64,000 bases of DNA from NCBI GenBank assembly GCA_003117195.1, contig BDSI01000189.1, positions 109,784-173,783 of the forward strand. The letters are read 5' to 3'. The position numbers were made by a program, and so were the translations under genes. The notes beneath the pieces were generated by a model. That model ran no database searches, had not been told where the DNA came from, and saw only the letters and a program-made list of their open reading frames with translations. This DNA is from Eudorina sp. 2006-703-Eu-15. Its lineage: Eukaryota > Chlorophyta > Chlorophyceae > Chlamydomonadales > Volvocaceae. Positions within the stretch are counted from its first letter, which is position 1. Each line of letters opens with the position of its first letter. Positions 33,882 through 46,736 of the stretch are shown here, one piece after another.

Positions 33882-36189
33882 ATGGGACCGTCGTTGCCTC
33901 GCGGACCGCCGTGCTGCTCAAGGTTGCATAAGGTGCTGAGGATGGCGGTCATTGCGAAATCGAAAAAATAGTTATTGGCGCATTCGGCGTCTCCTTGACC
34001 CCCCGCTCGGCTGACCGGATATGTTCTCAGTTGTTGCGCGACATGCTGCCTGAACTGCTGCGATAGTCCTTTGTTTTTGTCTTGAACTCCATAAACACAG
34101 GCTGCACCGCAACAAGCAGCGTCTCAGCCAGTGACGCTTTCCTTGCAAGCTCATCGACCACGGCGAGTTGTCATCAACGCCTTTCTTTTCAACGCGTCAA
34201 CGACCAGCAGCAGTAACAACCATGGCGCTGGCAAGAATGGCAGCCGGGAGTCCATCTCGAACCGTTTGAGCGAGTTGCGAGTTCGGTCGGAGGACGAAGA
34301 TCGTGCCTTGCTCAGCCAGAGGGAAGAGCACGGGGCGGACGATGATGTGTCCTCATCGCATGAGGGCGACCCGGAGTCTAGGCTCCGGAGAACAATGGGT
34401 CCGTGGCCTGCCGACGCCTACGACCAGGACAGCGACGATCCGAGCCAAGGCCCGGCGCTGGCAGGCGGCCAAGGTTAGACAGTTGTTTCAACGTGAAGCG
34501 CGGGGCCCGAAACAAAAGCGGACAGATGGGCGGAAGACGCGAGGTCATCATCGGGTGATTAAAGTGATTGGTGCTGGTGTGGTATTCGTTGTTTGCTTGC
34601 GTGCCTCTGTTTGGTAGGCGGTGTCGTGCACAATCACACATGATGTGTTCCCCTGCTCCAGGTGGCCCAGTGACGGCTCGGTCGCTCCGTTACATGGTGT
34701 CTGATCCCAAGCCAGAGGTGCGAATGTTCTGAGGTTCACTGTGCAGTGCGCTCAATCCTCAACTTTCACGAACAGGCAGCGATTGGCTGGGATTGGTGGT
34801 GGCCTTTGCTGGCGGAGACGTGACTGTCTTCCGAACTGCATGCGTCAGGAGAGGGAGGGTGTTGCCATGTCTCTGTCAGTGGGTATGCAGAATGAGTTCA
34901 CTCTTGTCCCCGCAGATCAAGTTGCTCCACCGCTTCAAACCGGGGCACGGACCGCGCGACAGCGAGTTCTGGCGGTCCTTTATGGACAAGTGCCGCCTCG
35001 CCTGGGGGGTCTTCTTCCCGCCCTCACCAGAGACGATCCGGCGTCAGAACTCCCTAACCCAATGGGCTGGTGGTCTCGGACGCTTCCTCGCGCCCCGGTC
35101 AGCGGTCAGCGCACCGGAGGGGCAAACTGTCAACGGCCTCAGTGCCAAGCAGGTGGTGCTCAGCCGGTTGCAGATGGTCCTAATCGCTGACAGGTACGCG
35201 CCGTGAATCCGTCCGTGTCACTTAAGTACGTGATGCACAGGGGGGTACCACGCCGTCCGTTCCGTTCCTCAGAAAATGACGTCCCGTTTTGGGACAGTGC
35301 GGTGTTTGGTGGTCGCAACCGCAACCATGATCGCATTCTCAAGGGACGTCTTCCATCGCCCTTCAGGTGCGGTGTGTCGCCGGAGCACCTGCTGGAGATG
35401 AAGGCCCAGACCCTCACGGCGCTGGCCGAGTACATGGGCAAGGACCTCCAGGAAGACGTGGCGCAGCTGGAAGTGCAGGTGGGCAAGTGTGGCTACGCAC
35501 ACGGACCAGACGTAGCAGTACTGCAAAGGGACTCAGCCGCTGCAGATAGGACCAGTATGCGATGCTTTCACCGTTGAACGCTCCATTCATTCATGCGTCT
35601 TTGTCAATCGGAAGCAGCTAGCAATGCGCTCGTGTGGGCCTATGCCACATTGGTCTGATACTGGCGTGGTCGGTGTCGGCATGTGCAGGTGTCCGCCCTC
35701 AAGCCAAACGGCGAGCGTATCACCATGACCATTGGCTTCACGGACATGCTTGGCGACGACCAGGTGGGTTGGGCCATCGATTGAGGCATAGTATGCCGGT
35801 GCTGCTGCATCCTCTACTTTCTCATTCTTCGTACCCGTACTCACAAGGCCGCGTATCATGCCCACCTGCCTCGCAGCTCCGGGATCCCATGCAGTACGAC
35901 TACGAGGTGAGGTGTCAGGTTTGCATTGATAACAACCATGATCCATAACCGCAGCCCTTGGCGACTTAGCTGATTTGGCCACCCGCCTCAGTTTTGACAC
36001 GTCCGTTCTTACGCTTTGCTTCATGGTGACGAATTTCAGTTTGAGGATGACGACGACTACTTCATGCCCGAGGACGACAGTGGCCGCATCGCGGATATCG
36101 CTGAGGCGCCCACAGCGGGCCTTAAGGCCGCGCGCGTCGCTGCCAAGCCGGTATCCGGCACGGCCGCTGCTGGCAAGGACGAGCCCTGA
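33882..36189 (+). CDS. MINE1: Chloroplast division-site factor MinE
   Basis: MinE regulates the MinCD inhibitor so that FtsZ assembles at the middle of the chloroplast. Exons 33882-33932 (tentative), 34101-34473, 34662-34717, 34916-35193, 35367-35478, 35689-35763, 35877-35906, 36040-36189 join in phase to 374 residues (TGA). The Arg/Ala/Ser-rich N-terminus looks like a plastid transit peptide. INAFLFNAS matches the FLYNA element of plant MinE; FMDKCRLAWGVFFPPSPETIRRQNS matches the membrane-targeting segment (plant NLAWKIIFPS). The anti-MinCD/dimer region is AKQVVLSRLQMVLIADR, then CGVSPEHLLEMKAQTLTALA, VAQLEVQVSAL and ITMTIGFTDML, about residues 236-325. It is longer than Arabidopsis MinE because of an acidic Ser/Asp insert before the domain and an acidic tail (DDDDYFMPEDDSG). 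The first exon rests only on frame, phase and a plausible donor. Confidence 0.85.
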
Positions 36190-36427
36190 AGGGGCACTCT
36201 CCTCACCTCCTTGCCGTGCTGCACACGGGATGGTCCGCGGGGGTTATTTGCATCTCCGCACGGAGAAGCGTGTTCGCGAAACCCATCGGTAGTGGCGCTA
36301 GCTCCTTGGTATGGCTGTGGGTTTGCAGACTCGCGGCGGACTGAGGTGCATCTTGCAATGCGAGGTTGCCCGTTGATCTTGACGCTGCCCTTGTGTTCGC
36401 ACCTCCTGCCAAGATGGCTGAAGTGAA

Positions 36428-36432
36428 TGTAA
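36428..36432 (+). terminator. TGTAA poly(A) signal candidate, MinE
   Basis: TGTAA 239 nt after the stop at 36189. Confidence 0.5.
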
Positions 36433-37659
36433 ATGCGGGGCCGTGGGGCAGGGTTTGTCGACCTGACCGCGTCCGCCAAGAGCACTCACATACCTTTGGT
36501 GTCCTTGGCAGGGGCCAAGGCCAAGCGCTGACATAGGTGACTGCAAACGCTCGAATACCGGACTTAACTATATTTATAACGGCTGTACCGTGGGCGCTAG
36601 TTTACCGCACAGCGCAGGGGCCTCGGTGCTGCTGCGCGCTGAACTGTTTGAACGACATGGTCACGGTAGGAACACATCTACCGAGGGCGCCTTCCGTATG
36701 CTTGGGTAGATTAGGTTGCGCCCCTCGCGGGTTGGATGTGTGGCTCGAGCCCTTTCACACACGCGCAGTGCCTTGCACGCTCGTTGGGTGCATAGCGAAA
36801 GCGGTACATGTTACAGGTCAGGTAGGGTTTCGGTTTCGGTTTTCCAGATTCAGGATTCTCCAGGCTAGAGGGTAGAGCTTCTCGTGGGAAGAGAATCGAG
36901 TTAGGTGCGGTTAGATATCACGTCTGCATGTATTTTTATCGTGCCTGGTTCAGATTATGCTTGGGTAACCCGCACATATGCAGGGTCGATCATGCGCATC
37001 GTTGATGAAGAAGCTTTTTGGCGTGTGCTGTGGGAAGGAAGGGGATAGCGAGCGTACCGTGCGGGGCATTCAAGGAGGTGCCTGGGCACAAGGAGTCAGC
37101 GGCGTGCTGTGACTTTTTTGGATGCGCGCCATTTCGTTGATTCGTGGGTGCCTGTCCACAGTATGATGTCGCCGCCCTCGGATTATAGCGGTTGTTGGGT
37201 ACGTGATCGTTGCCGTCGCCACGTTACTGCTGCACTCCGGCACCCCGGACAGGGCGCGCATGGGCACAATGCAGTTAATCGGGCGTGCTTGAAGAGAGCT
37301 ACATCTGTGTTTGTCGGACGATTCTCCAGCTTGAGGATGGCAGCTGCGGGGGGCAATTTTCACTTGCCGCTTGCGCGCAACACCGACCAAGCGGTCCGCT
37401 TGTTCGCCACCCGTTTTCGTGTAAGGATTCGTTGGTGACTGCAGGACTGGTCTGGGGAGCAGAATTCCGACAGTGCCTTTATTCGGAACTATTGAACCCT
37501 CAGGCTGCAGGGAATGTGCCACGCAGCCCGGGGACATGATCACGGACTAAATAGGAATGTGTGTCTCCCTAGGTTAGCTTCCACATGCCGCCTACGAGCT
37601 ATCTGGGCCCGTTGGAACATCCGGTCGGGACTCGGGTAACTTGTAACGATTACTACACA

Positions 37660-37664
37660 TTACA
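37660..37664 (-). terminator. TGTAA poly(A) signal candidate, DUF389 gene
   Basis: TTACA on +, about 1.1 kb past the stop at 38756; nearest signal seen on that strand. Confidence 0.3.
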
Positions 37665-38755
37665 GTTAGCAAATGAGGGTAGACATTCTTGGCTTGCTTC
37701 GCCACGTAAAAGGAGTCGCGCACAAAGTAGGAGCAAACGAGCTCAATGATTGTGTGGATAGGGGTGGACCTGCGCCCGTGGCCTCAAAACTGGCAGTCCC
37801 TAACTTCCCCGGTGTTGCGGGGCACCCTCATCCATACTGCGTTCTCCCATGCCGACTCCTCCCAAACCATTGCTTTTCCCGGGTGCAGCACCCACCATCG
37901 GCATCCGGCGGACCCTGCCAAATCACCTTGGGAGTCAATTGCGCTCCGGGTCATCTCACAGGTCACAATAATCGGGTAACTTACCTCATCTCAGTGTGTG
38001 CAACCGCGGCAAGCACTGAAGACACGGTACGACACGCCGTCGAACACATGCCGTCACGCTGTCGCGTGCACAACAATGTATGTATTGGTCAACGGGTCCC
38101 ACATCGTGCAACGAAACATATGGATGAACGCTTGCGCCATAAACGCAACACCAAAGCAGCGGTGAGGCCCGCAATGCAATACCTTCGAAAGAGCCAAACG
38201 GGGAACGGCATCGGCCCCCTGCAGCCAGCGTTCAGAGCAAGTATCCGTTCGTACGTCCGTACCGCTTGCCATGCGCGACGACAGGAGCACTCAACGGGAG
38301 ACATGAGCCGAATGGGCAGTGCGCCTTCGGCACACTAACATGTCTTTCGATGTCTTCAGCCGATCACCTGGCTTATATATTAATGATGATAACATTGCAC
38401 CGCGTATGCCATATCCGTCCACATCCAACGACGAGCGCCGGTAACTGACCACCAGTTTCGGGGTTTTCGAGACATACGAGCGCTGCCCGGTCACCGCTGC
38501 ACGCCTCAGTCCACTCACTCTTCAACCGTCGCCGGCCAACCCGCTCGGTAAGCCCGAAACCGGATTGCGAGAAGCCCAGTCCTCCAAAACGCGTCTGCCA
38601 CCCACCGCAATGCCGCTCGCTCGCCACCCTAGGCATCATTCACTGGACCAACTACCCTGGCCCTACCCCCAATCCACCCAGCTGTGAAACCTCACCGGGT
38701 GCCGCGCCTTCCCACCGCTGAAACCTCGAAGTCCTTTCACCTCCACAACTCCCCA

Positions 38756-41700
38756 TCATATGTTGTGGACTTTGGCCTCCTCCTCCTCCTCCTCCGCCTG
38801 CTCCTCGTCCCGCTCCTTAAGCTTGTCAAGGGCCTTATCCTCAAGTACGAGCTTCCGTACACGGCGCCATCCCTTAAGGGAGAAACCCGACCTCGAGGGG
38901 GCCCTCGTCGAACCCGACTTGGGTTTGGGAGCCCCGCCCGCCCGCCCGCTTGCACCGGCCTCGGCCTTCAGGCCCGACGACCCAAAGTGCAGGATTGCTC
39001 CGAATAGGCCGCTGCCGCCCTTCTTTCGCCCGCCAGGGGTGCTGCCGCTGTCATGGCGACTGCCCGCGGCACTGCGAGCGGAGCCGTCGCCACCGTTGGC
39101 CGCACCAGCGCCTGTCCCGACCTGTCGTATGGTTGCGGGGCAGGCAACGGTGGCGAGACAATCGGCAGCCCGGTCTGTGTAGCGAGAAACCCGTCCCGAC
39201 CCGGTGTGTGTGTTTAGAAATGGTGTGTGTGTGTATGTGTTTAACAAGAAGTGTGTATGTGTGTGTGTTTAGGAATGCAACCCGCCCGACCCAAACAAAC
39301 CTCCAATATACTTACCATATTAACCTGCGAATAGGAAAAGATGAAAACAGCAACAAGGCAGCCGCGCCACCACCGACAAAAGTTGCAGAACAAAACAATG
39401 GTGTGTGTGGGGGGGGGGGGAACGCCAGTCCTTGAGTAGGTTGCAAAGCGCGTGCGGTGGCGCCGTGCGACTCCGATAGATTCCTCGGGTTTGAATGGCC
39501 GTGCCGCATTCACCATGCTCGATGGGCCCAACCCTGCCCCACGACAGCGGGCGACGCGGGAGGGGCTGAAGTTTGTGGGGTGGTGCGGGAGGGGCTGAAG
39601 CCACTTGAACCTGCTACCAAGTACCAACATCCACCTAGCCGGGGTGCCGACAGGTCCGTTGGCTCCTCCACCTGACCACCAGCACAGCAGCGGACGCAGC
39701 GCCCCGCGAGACTCGCAAACTCCGCCAACCTAACCTAAGATGTGAGATGTGAGATGTGACGTGGCATGTGACCTCTCAGCTTGTGTGTTCCTCGGAGTGC
39801 ACCTCGTCGCGCATGTGACGACGTGGTTCCCGCCCGCGCCGCTCACCTTGATCACCACCTCGCCGCCGGCCGCGGAGCCGCCCGCCGCACCCGGGTGGGC
39901 CCCCGCCGCGGATGTCACGCCGCTGATCCCAGCCGACGACCCCGGGCCGTGACTGCCGGAAGCGCCGTTCGGAGCGCCGACGTCGGAGCCAGCTGTAGCA
40001 CCCGCGGGCGGCTGGGTGTCGTACCCGACAAGCGCACCGGGGGATGTGGTCGCGTGCTTGGGCAGCGCGCCCGAGCCTCCCTGCTCCTTGGGCTGGGTGG
40101 GTGCGCGGGTAGAAATGCGCCAATGGGCCAAGAGGTACGAATCGCATATGAGTTAAGAGCTGCCCCGACGCTGCTTCGCTTCCTACTGTACTCGCAATCG
40201 GGTCCGTCCGATCCCTGACCTGTCACGCCGTCGAACCTCTCGGCCGCAGCACATCCTCAGGTGCTCCGGGCTGCCTGCCACAGCCCCATGTCCGGCGGCC
40301 CGCCCCAAACCGCCCCGAGCCACGGCTCTATCCGCGCCTGCACGATGTTTCCTCGCCCGTACTATGTTCTCCTCGCCCGCAATATGTTTTCCTCGCCCGC
40401 AATATGTTTTCCTCGCCCGCACAGCTCCAGGACCATGGGCCGCCGCCGCGCTCATGGTCGGCAACCTCCCGTCGTCCGAGTCCCTGTTGCCTCCGAGATG
40501 CAGCTGTGCCTGCACCTCGGCCCTCCTTGCCCATCGGGCAACCTGGCGCTTGCAGCGGCACCCACCTTCAGGTGAATTGGCGGCAGATCCTTGTACTTGG
40601 AGAGCTGCTTGCGGACCTTCTTAATACCCTGCGGGAAGGCAACCGACGCGCGGCACGGGACACCTCATCACCGGGTCGCCGCACCGTCACTCCCGGAACC
40701 ATGGGTCGATGCCAGCACACACAGATCCCGCAGCTCGCGGGGACATTGGGCGGGAAGCCACCAGGCACAGGCCGCCTCGTGGGGATGATGGGATGGCAGC
40801 GGCCCCGGTGTCCCAGCCAGAAGCGCAGTCAGTGCCAACCCCACCACCACCCTTTCACTCAACGGGTGCGGGCGCGGCGCCCCGCCTGCCCTGCCTGTCG
40901 GTCCCAGCACCAGCACCAGGGCGGCGTCCGATGATCCGGCGCATGTCCACTTCGGCAGTGACCCCGGAACGCCGCAGGGCAGAGTACGACACCCCTTCGC
41001 GACCACGGCCCTCAGCGAACTGCGCTGCGCACGCTGGGGCCGTGCCGTACAGTACCGGATACCGGATACCGTACCGTACCAGACCTTGATCCAGAAGAAG
41101 AGCAGGCAGACGGTGTAGATGCAGATGACGTTGATCAGGAACAGGACAAAGCTCATCCAGGAGATGCGGTAAAAGGTGCCCGCCCGCATGCCCAGCCGTC
41201 GCGCGCCCGCCGCCGCGAAGGCCAGGCACATGCCCGTGTTGACGATGGGCGGAAGCAGCGAGGCCGCGATGGCGACGCCCACCAGGGCCGTGGTGCCGCC
41301 CTGGGTGGTGGACAGGGCCACACCCGCACCTGAGGAGGGGACCGCAGCGCAGCGCCGCGCAGCGCCGCGCAGCGCCGGTGGGGGTTACAAAGAAACAGCC
41401 CAGACGCCGGTGGGGGGCGGAGACATTGCGCCGGTGGTGGCGACGGGGCGAAATACGGTACCAGAAATGCGCCACGGCGGCGAGCCCAGTGGAACCTGCC
41501 TTGCCCGTGTCCGCGTCATTGGCTGCAAGGTGCCGATTTGGGGGCAGGCAGCGGCGTGTGCGCGCCCAGCAACGGCCGGTCGTCCAGGGGGGGGGGGACG
41601 AGAACCGGGGCGGCGGCGCGCATGGAATCTGGCCAGCGTCAAGTCTGGGAGGATGGCACGGTGGACGACGTGCGGCGCGCGCGCAGCCACCCAGCCACCT

Positions 41701-42006
41701 AGACACCCAGCCACCTAGACACTCAGCGCGGTACAGCCGCACCTGAGGGAATGGCGAAGAAGATTCCCGTCACCATGCCGGACACCTCGCCCCGCGACTC
41801 CATCTCATCGGTGGGCCACCCGAAGCGGTTCGCCACCCCGGTCCAGAGGCACACCACCAGGCCCACAATAAAGCCCACCAGGAAGGTCAGGGTCACACCC
41901 ACGGCCTCCACAAGAACGCCTGCGGTGAACCGTGAGGCGGGTACGGTAACCGTGAGGCGGGTACGGTGACCGTGCGTCTCAGCGGTGCGCATGACAGCAG
42001 AAGAAG

Positions 42007-42037
<31 letters not shown>

Positions 42038-42322
42038 CAAAGCTGCGTCCAATGGGACAGTGGTACATCCACAAAGCCGCGGGGAGGGCACAACGAATCT
42101 TGACAGGGAAGGCAGGTACACATTCACACCAGGGCGACCGCCTATCCGCCCGCCCTCTCACCGGCCTCCATGCGAATCCGACCGACCCGCCTCACCGGCC
42201 CCTCCTCTTGCCCGTTCATCATCGCGTGAAACAACCTCCTCCATCAACGCGTGCTGGGATCGCCCGGCCCGACTTCGTCCTGCGCCTGTTTCTCTTTTGT
42301 GTGTGTGTGTGTGTGCGTGTGT

Positions 42323-42353
<31 letters not shown>

Positions 42354-43608
42354 AATCGTTACATATCTGCCGGGCCGACACTGGCTGGGGGCGCTAACCC
42401 GCCCCATACGGGAGACCGCCGAAGCACTTACCCCCGGATACGGGGGAAAGGGGCGTAAGGGGCCTCTGTCCCCTCGCTCTCAACCAAGGGCGCGTGCCCG
42501 ATCCCCGAGGATCGGTGACCGCTGTGCCCCTCAAGGGAGTGGGCGAAGGCCCATCCCGGGCGGTCTGCGCCTCGCAATCCGCTGTTCAACCTGTGTGTGT
42601 GTGTGTGTGTATGTGTGTGTGTGTGCTTTCCAGCCCCTAACTTCCCCTCGGACCGCCCGCCCCTGCACGCACCCTTCCATATCAACACCGTGTCCTTGAC
42701 GGACGTCCCGAACGCGAAGGCCAGGATGGGCCCCATGAGGGGCGACACGAGCATGGACGCCACGATCATGACGGCGCTGTTGGTGGCCAGCCCCACCGCC
42801 GCGATGAGGCCCGCCACCACCACGAAGGCCAGGTAGTCGAAGGACAGCTCGGTGCCCGAGACCACGCTGGTGTAGATCTCCTCCGTCGCCATACGACCCT
42901 GGGAGGGGGCCGCGGCCAGAGGGATACGTGGGGCCATCCGTGGTGGCATTCTGGGGCGAGTTTTATGAGTTATGATGAAAGCCGTTTCATGGCGGTACGT
43001 GCGATTTGTCACGGCGATGCGGTGCGGTGCGGTGCGGTGGGCAGGCGAATACCCCGGCGGTGTCGAAGCGTTTCCGGGCGGCCGCGGACGCCGCTCCAGC
43101 TGTCGTGACACACTGCGTAATCGGCGTGTCGTGAGATGGGGATTAGGCTGCTCTGCCGCCTGATGTACTCCTGTGCGCTGTACTGCTTCTGCCATGGCGC
43201 TCTCGCGGGAGCTGCTGCGACGCCCGGCCAAGATGCGGCCGCCAGAGCCGCCATACCATACTGCCACCCGCCAGCCAGGGCCACCAGTGGCTGTGGCCCG
43301 TATCTGGAACGCGCTGTGCCAAGCACGTGTCGTGTCATGACACAGCAGAGTACAGATTACCCGGTATTCCAACTGCGGTGCTGGGAGGTTACGAGCCAGA
43401 CCAGCACCTAGCGATGGTGGGTGATGGCGGGCCGCCCCCGTCTCACCCGGAGGTGCCACGTCCTCTTGGCCACCAACGTCAGCAGGTGGCGTTCCCGGGC
43501 GCGCACGTTGGGCAGCGGCTTCAGCAGCTGCACCGGCAGCATCGCCACCTTGCCGTACGCGACGCCGCATCCCACCTTGTCCAGCTCATGCAGCACGATA
43601 CCGGCTTC
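38756..43608 (-). CDS. DUF389-family integral membrane protein (5' exon not found)
   Basis: DUF389 (TIGR00341 type) proteins are bacterial, archaeal and algal multi-pass membrane proteins of unknown function. Exons 43608-43447, 42898-42673, 41919-41743, 41329-41085, 40628-40566, 40092-39847, 39121-38756 (TGA) join in phase to 494 residues; at least one upstream exon is missing. N-terminal ferredoxin-like segment: AGIVLHELDKVGCGVAYG, MLPVQLLKPLP. Membrane core: DYLAFVVVAGLIAAVGLATN, SAVMIVASMLVSPLMGPILA, VGVTLTFLVGFIVGLVVCLW, VSGMVTGIFFAIPSGAGVAL, LVGVAIAASLLPPIVNTGM, MSFVLFLINVICIYTVCLLF. Then a soluble tail: KKVRKQLSKYKDLPPIHLK, a Gly/Ala/Ser linker, a basic Ser/Gly region and a final acidic helix (KERDEEQAEEEEEEAK). 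The PLMGP and ASLLPP motifs are diagnostic. The tail exons are not part of the bacterial domain. Plastid or other organellar membrane location is a guess. Confidence 0.88.
40344..40423. repeat. Four tandem ~20-bp units in a DUF389 intron
   Basis: Units like ATGTTTTCCTCGCCCGCAAT (19-20 bp, few mismatches). Confidence 0.85.
42298..42353. repeat. (GT)n microsatellite, interrupted, DUF389 intron
   Basis: About 28 GT units with one C and one A interruption. Confidence 0.97.
42592..42625. repeat. (GT)n microsatellite, second tract in the same intron
   Basis: About 17 GT units with one A interruption, some 240 bp from the first tract. Confidence 0.97.
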
Positions 43609-46600
43609 CTACGAGGACCAGGCAGGGCCCCAGGGGCGCAATCAGCCGTGGCGGAGAGGCGAAGACCAGCGGTGACGCGTGCCCCGTGGCCCTGGGGCGC
43701 TTCAAGTCGGCGCCATGACCCATGGGACCAGAGGACGACATTTATTGGATCAAGGAGGCGATACTGCTGAGGCAGAAAGGGAAGGACGGCAGCCGGGCTA
43801 TACTGCGTATGGGTAAGAGCTCATGGGAGTTGACCTCCGCGCCATCCCAGTGTCGCAGCCAGCGACAAGCGGCGCGAACAGCCAACATCAAGGGGCTTAT
43901 GTGTTACTTCGGAGTGGCCGTCGACGCGATGGCCCAGACGTGCAGGGGCCCGGAAACGCGCGAACGCTACCGTACCCCTGGTGTAAACCCAACCCGGACA
44001 CAAGTCACGCTACGGGCCAGGTGCGAATGCATGCGCCGATGTGGAATAGCCTTATCATGGCGCCAGGGGTGGTGCTGTCAGTCTGCAAGGTGCCTCACCA
44101 AGCGGTTTTCGCGCATACCTGTGCCGCGACGTAACATACTATCCTCGACGCCCCGCCATCAGTGCTTTTAGTAATATTTTTTATCCGGCATGTCTCTTGT
44201 AGAGCTTGAATCACTAGCTCCTCGTACTCCACGGGGCACGTAACGATAAGCTGCCGCATGCTTACTGTCTGTCACCAACGGAGCGAAGTTACGTCTTAAT
44301 CTGCCTTACTCTATTTAATTATTCTACACATCAGAGGTCTGCGGGGTCACGTAGCCAAGCAACAGCCATCAGGCCAGGCGTTGAAGGGTCGACATAAGAA
44401 TCTGGGACGCCGCGGAGGACTTCATCATTGAAATTAAAGACGCCTTACGCATTTCTGTATCTTGCAGCATAGGAGAATATTTGGCAGCTTGCACCGTGGG
44501 TACGAAGAAAATACCGCTGCAGGTCAATAATGTACGTATTCTGCTTTTCGGAGGATTGGGTTGCCAAACCTACGCGTCTTCGTGAAACATATGTCATTTA
44601 TAGCTTTCGATCTTCAAATTGGGGCAACGATCTTTTCAGAATTATAATAAGTGACGTGCAGTCACTCGCTTACCCGGCAGCACAATCGTCGCGGAAGCAC
44701 TCACCTCAAACGCAGCAGTAACACACTGCCTAACTTGGGTTGTACTTGTCGGTCATCTTGATTTACATGAAGGTGCTTCGGTCTCCTTCGTTGATTCGGT
44801 TGATCCGGTGATCCCAGGTAAGTTGTGTAGATTCGGCCTATCCGATGACGGCCAAAGTGGGCCAAACCTGCACGCAGCCGCTCACCACCACGCCGAGGCC
44901 GGGGGCATGGGCGCATATTGAAGCTTCGCAATGCGCCGCGGGAGTTGTGACAGATGCGCGTCGCCCCACCTCCTTGTGGTGCACCCCGGCACCAGCATCG
45001 GCACCGGCACGAGATGCATCGGCACCGAGAAAGGGATGGATTTCCCAACTCCCAACCGGACAGGCCCCACAACGTCAGACAGCGCCCCGAGCATGTCTTG
45101 TCCGAAACCACCGAGTCTCGTTCGAACGATGTCCGACTTCGGCGTCAGGATGCTGCTTGCCCGGTATGTGTATGATGTGTCCATCAACGGTCAGGTCAGG
45201 TCGCTCAGGCGCCGCGCCAGCCAGCCGCAGACGAGGACCACGTGGTTCGCTGTGCTGCTGGGAAGGCAGCAGCGCCATGGATGCTGTGACCGCGGAACCG
45301 TGATGGGCGGTCCACCAATGTGTGCTGGGTGGGGTTCATGGGCGCGCAGGCGGCGGCGCCGGGGCGGGAGGGCTTGGCGGGCAGCACGGGCGGAATATCC
45401 CAACCCTCACCAACACCCAGCAAGCCCTTGGACGTTGACTGGTTGCGGTTGCAAATATTAGTTGTTAGGGAGGGCACTCCGATGCTCTCCTGTCCTACGA
45501 GCAAAGCACACTCGTGCTCACAGACAGACCGGTATCCCTAAAACTCCGCTCACCCCTCTCCAAAGCCCACACAGACTGCGTCCTGCAGCAATACCCGATT
45601 ACCCAACTGCATGGCAACAAGTTCAGCCCCCGGGAGACCGGGCGTGCGACGCAGCCGCAGGCAACGGTAGAACGTTTTCCCCGAAGCCATGGTCATGGGC
45701 TTGGTGCTGCATCACCCTTGGCTTACTACCGTCAAAGCCAGGCCTGGCGGCATCTCACTACAGCAGCAGCGGTGATAGGGCGCTGCCCCGTCAGCCCCGT
45801 AGTCCAGCCTGCCCTACAGCCGGGCCGGTAATCTTGCCGTCTCCGCTTCTCTTGCCCATGCCCTCCAATTCTGCCTCTCCATGGATGCACACGCGGATGG
45901 CTCCGCCAATCCTGCCATAAGTCGTGTACGGCAATATGGCACAATATCCCACGGTTGTTGCGGCGCGCCCAGATCTCAGCTCAACTCCAATCGCTCCCAA
46001 GCGTATGACCCCATGAGGTCTTGACTTGCCAAGCACACTGCCGCGAAGATCCAACCCAAACCTTGCTTGCGCCTCTGCGGCCTGCAACAGCAACACTCAT
46101 CCAGACTCCCATTTCAACCGCCGTTGCCGGCCCAGCCTGTCTTCGCCCGCGTGCTCGCGCCAGCGCTGGGCACACGCCCGCCGCATGAGCCTCCACCAAC
46201 AGCCTGCGCCTTGCCCTACGAACCTTCTGCCTCCTGAACTAACGCGCGGCTCTATGACAACTAAGGCCACCTTTCCGACTCAGCCTGCTAGGTGCCAGCC
46301 CTCCTGCTGCTGCGGCTGCAGCGCATGCAGTGACAAGCCGTATCCTTATGCCCGCCACACCACGCGGTCCGGGCGCTTGGCCATCCGACGACGGCGTACA
46401 TCCAAGTAAATGCACTCAACCTTCTTGTTATTTTACTATCATGATGTTGACACCAGGAACCAGAGAAGCAGTATCCAGGAAATTACTCTTGCTTTTAGAG
46501 CTGAAGAGACGTGGAGGAGCGCTTGCCAGCGCCCGGTTTGGGACCACTTCAGACGGCTGTCGTACAGCAGTGCCAGGCCGTTGACAGCTCGCGATGCCGC

Positions 46601-46736
46601 ACGTGCTTGGCCGCGCGGCGCGTGTCCTCAATCCGCCGGGGTCGGACCGCCGGCGAGCTGGCTACCAACCGACTGAAGCCACAAGACAGCGAGGAAAGCG
46701 TGCCTGACCGCCCTTTCCGCCCACCCACTCGTCCCC
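43609..46736. other. Poorly resolved stretch: missing 5' exon of DUF389 gene, 3' region of ciliary gene, possible extra gene
   Basis: The 44100-44760 part is clearly AT-richer than its surroundings. Elsewhere the open frames are discordant. A minus-strand ATG near 44135 (MLRRGT) followed by GTATGCG is a possible first exon of the DUF389 gene, but I could not connect it in phase. Confidence 0.35.
44369..44769 (-). CDS. Unrecognised minus-strand gene fragment (two exon candidates)
   Basis: A segment ending 44705 at CTGCGTTTGAG|GTGAGT (reading NQDDRQVQPKLGSVLLLRL) joins in phase to 44516-44369 (acceptor CCTGCAG; reading GIFFVPTVQAAKYSPM, then MRKASLISMMKSSAASQ, LMSTLQRLA, TGA). Splice sites are good, but codons are AT-richer than in the neighbours and no family is recognised. 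A TGTAA (44767-44763) lies inside the first segment. It could be the end of a small gene lying between the ciliary and DUF389 genes, or chance open sequence. Confidence 0.3.

Larger units (their letters stand above)
36190..38755. other. MinE 3'UTR and intergenic stretch
   Basis: TGTAA at 36428 (+) and TTACA at 37660 (- strand signal) are candidate ends for MinE and for the DUF389 gene. No coding exon was recognised between them. Confidence 0.5.

Noticed and set aside
36190..38755. Several 60-220-codon open frames on both strands
   Set aside because: Composition without GC3 bias, no splice context, no recognisable motif.
42428..43570. 380-codon minus-strand open frame
   Set aside because: Contains the real DUF389 exon 42898-42673 but also runs through introns including a GT microsatellite.
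38756..43608. Bacterial contamination as source of the DUF389 gene
   Set aside because: Seven coding exons with consistent phases and algal codon use show it is nuclear.
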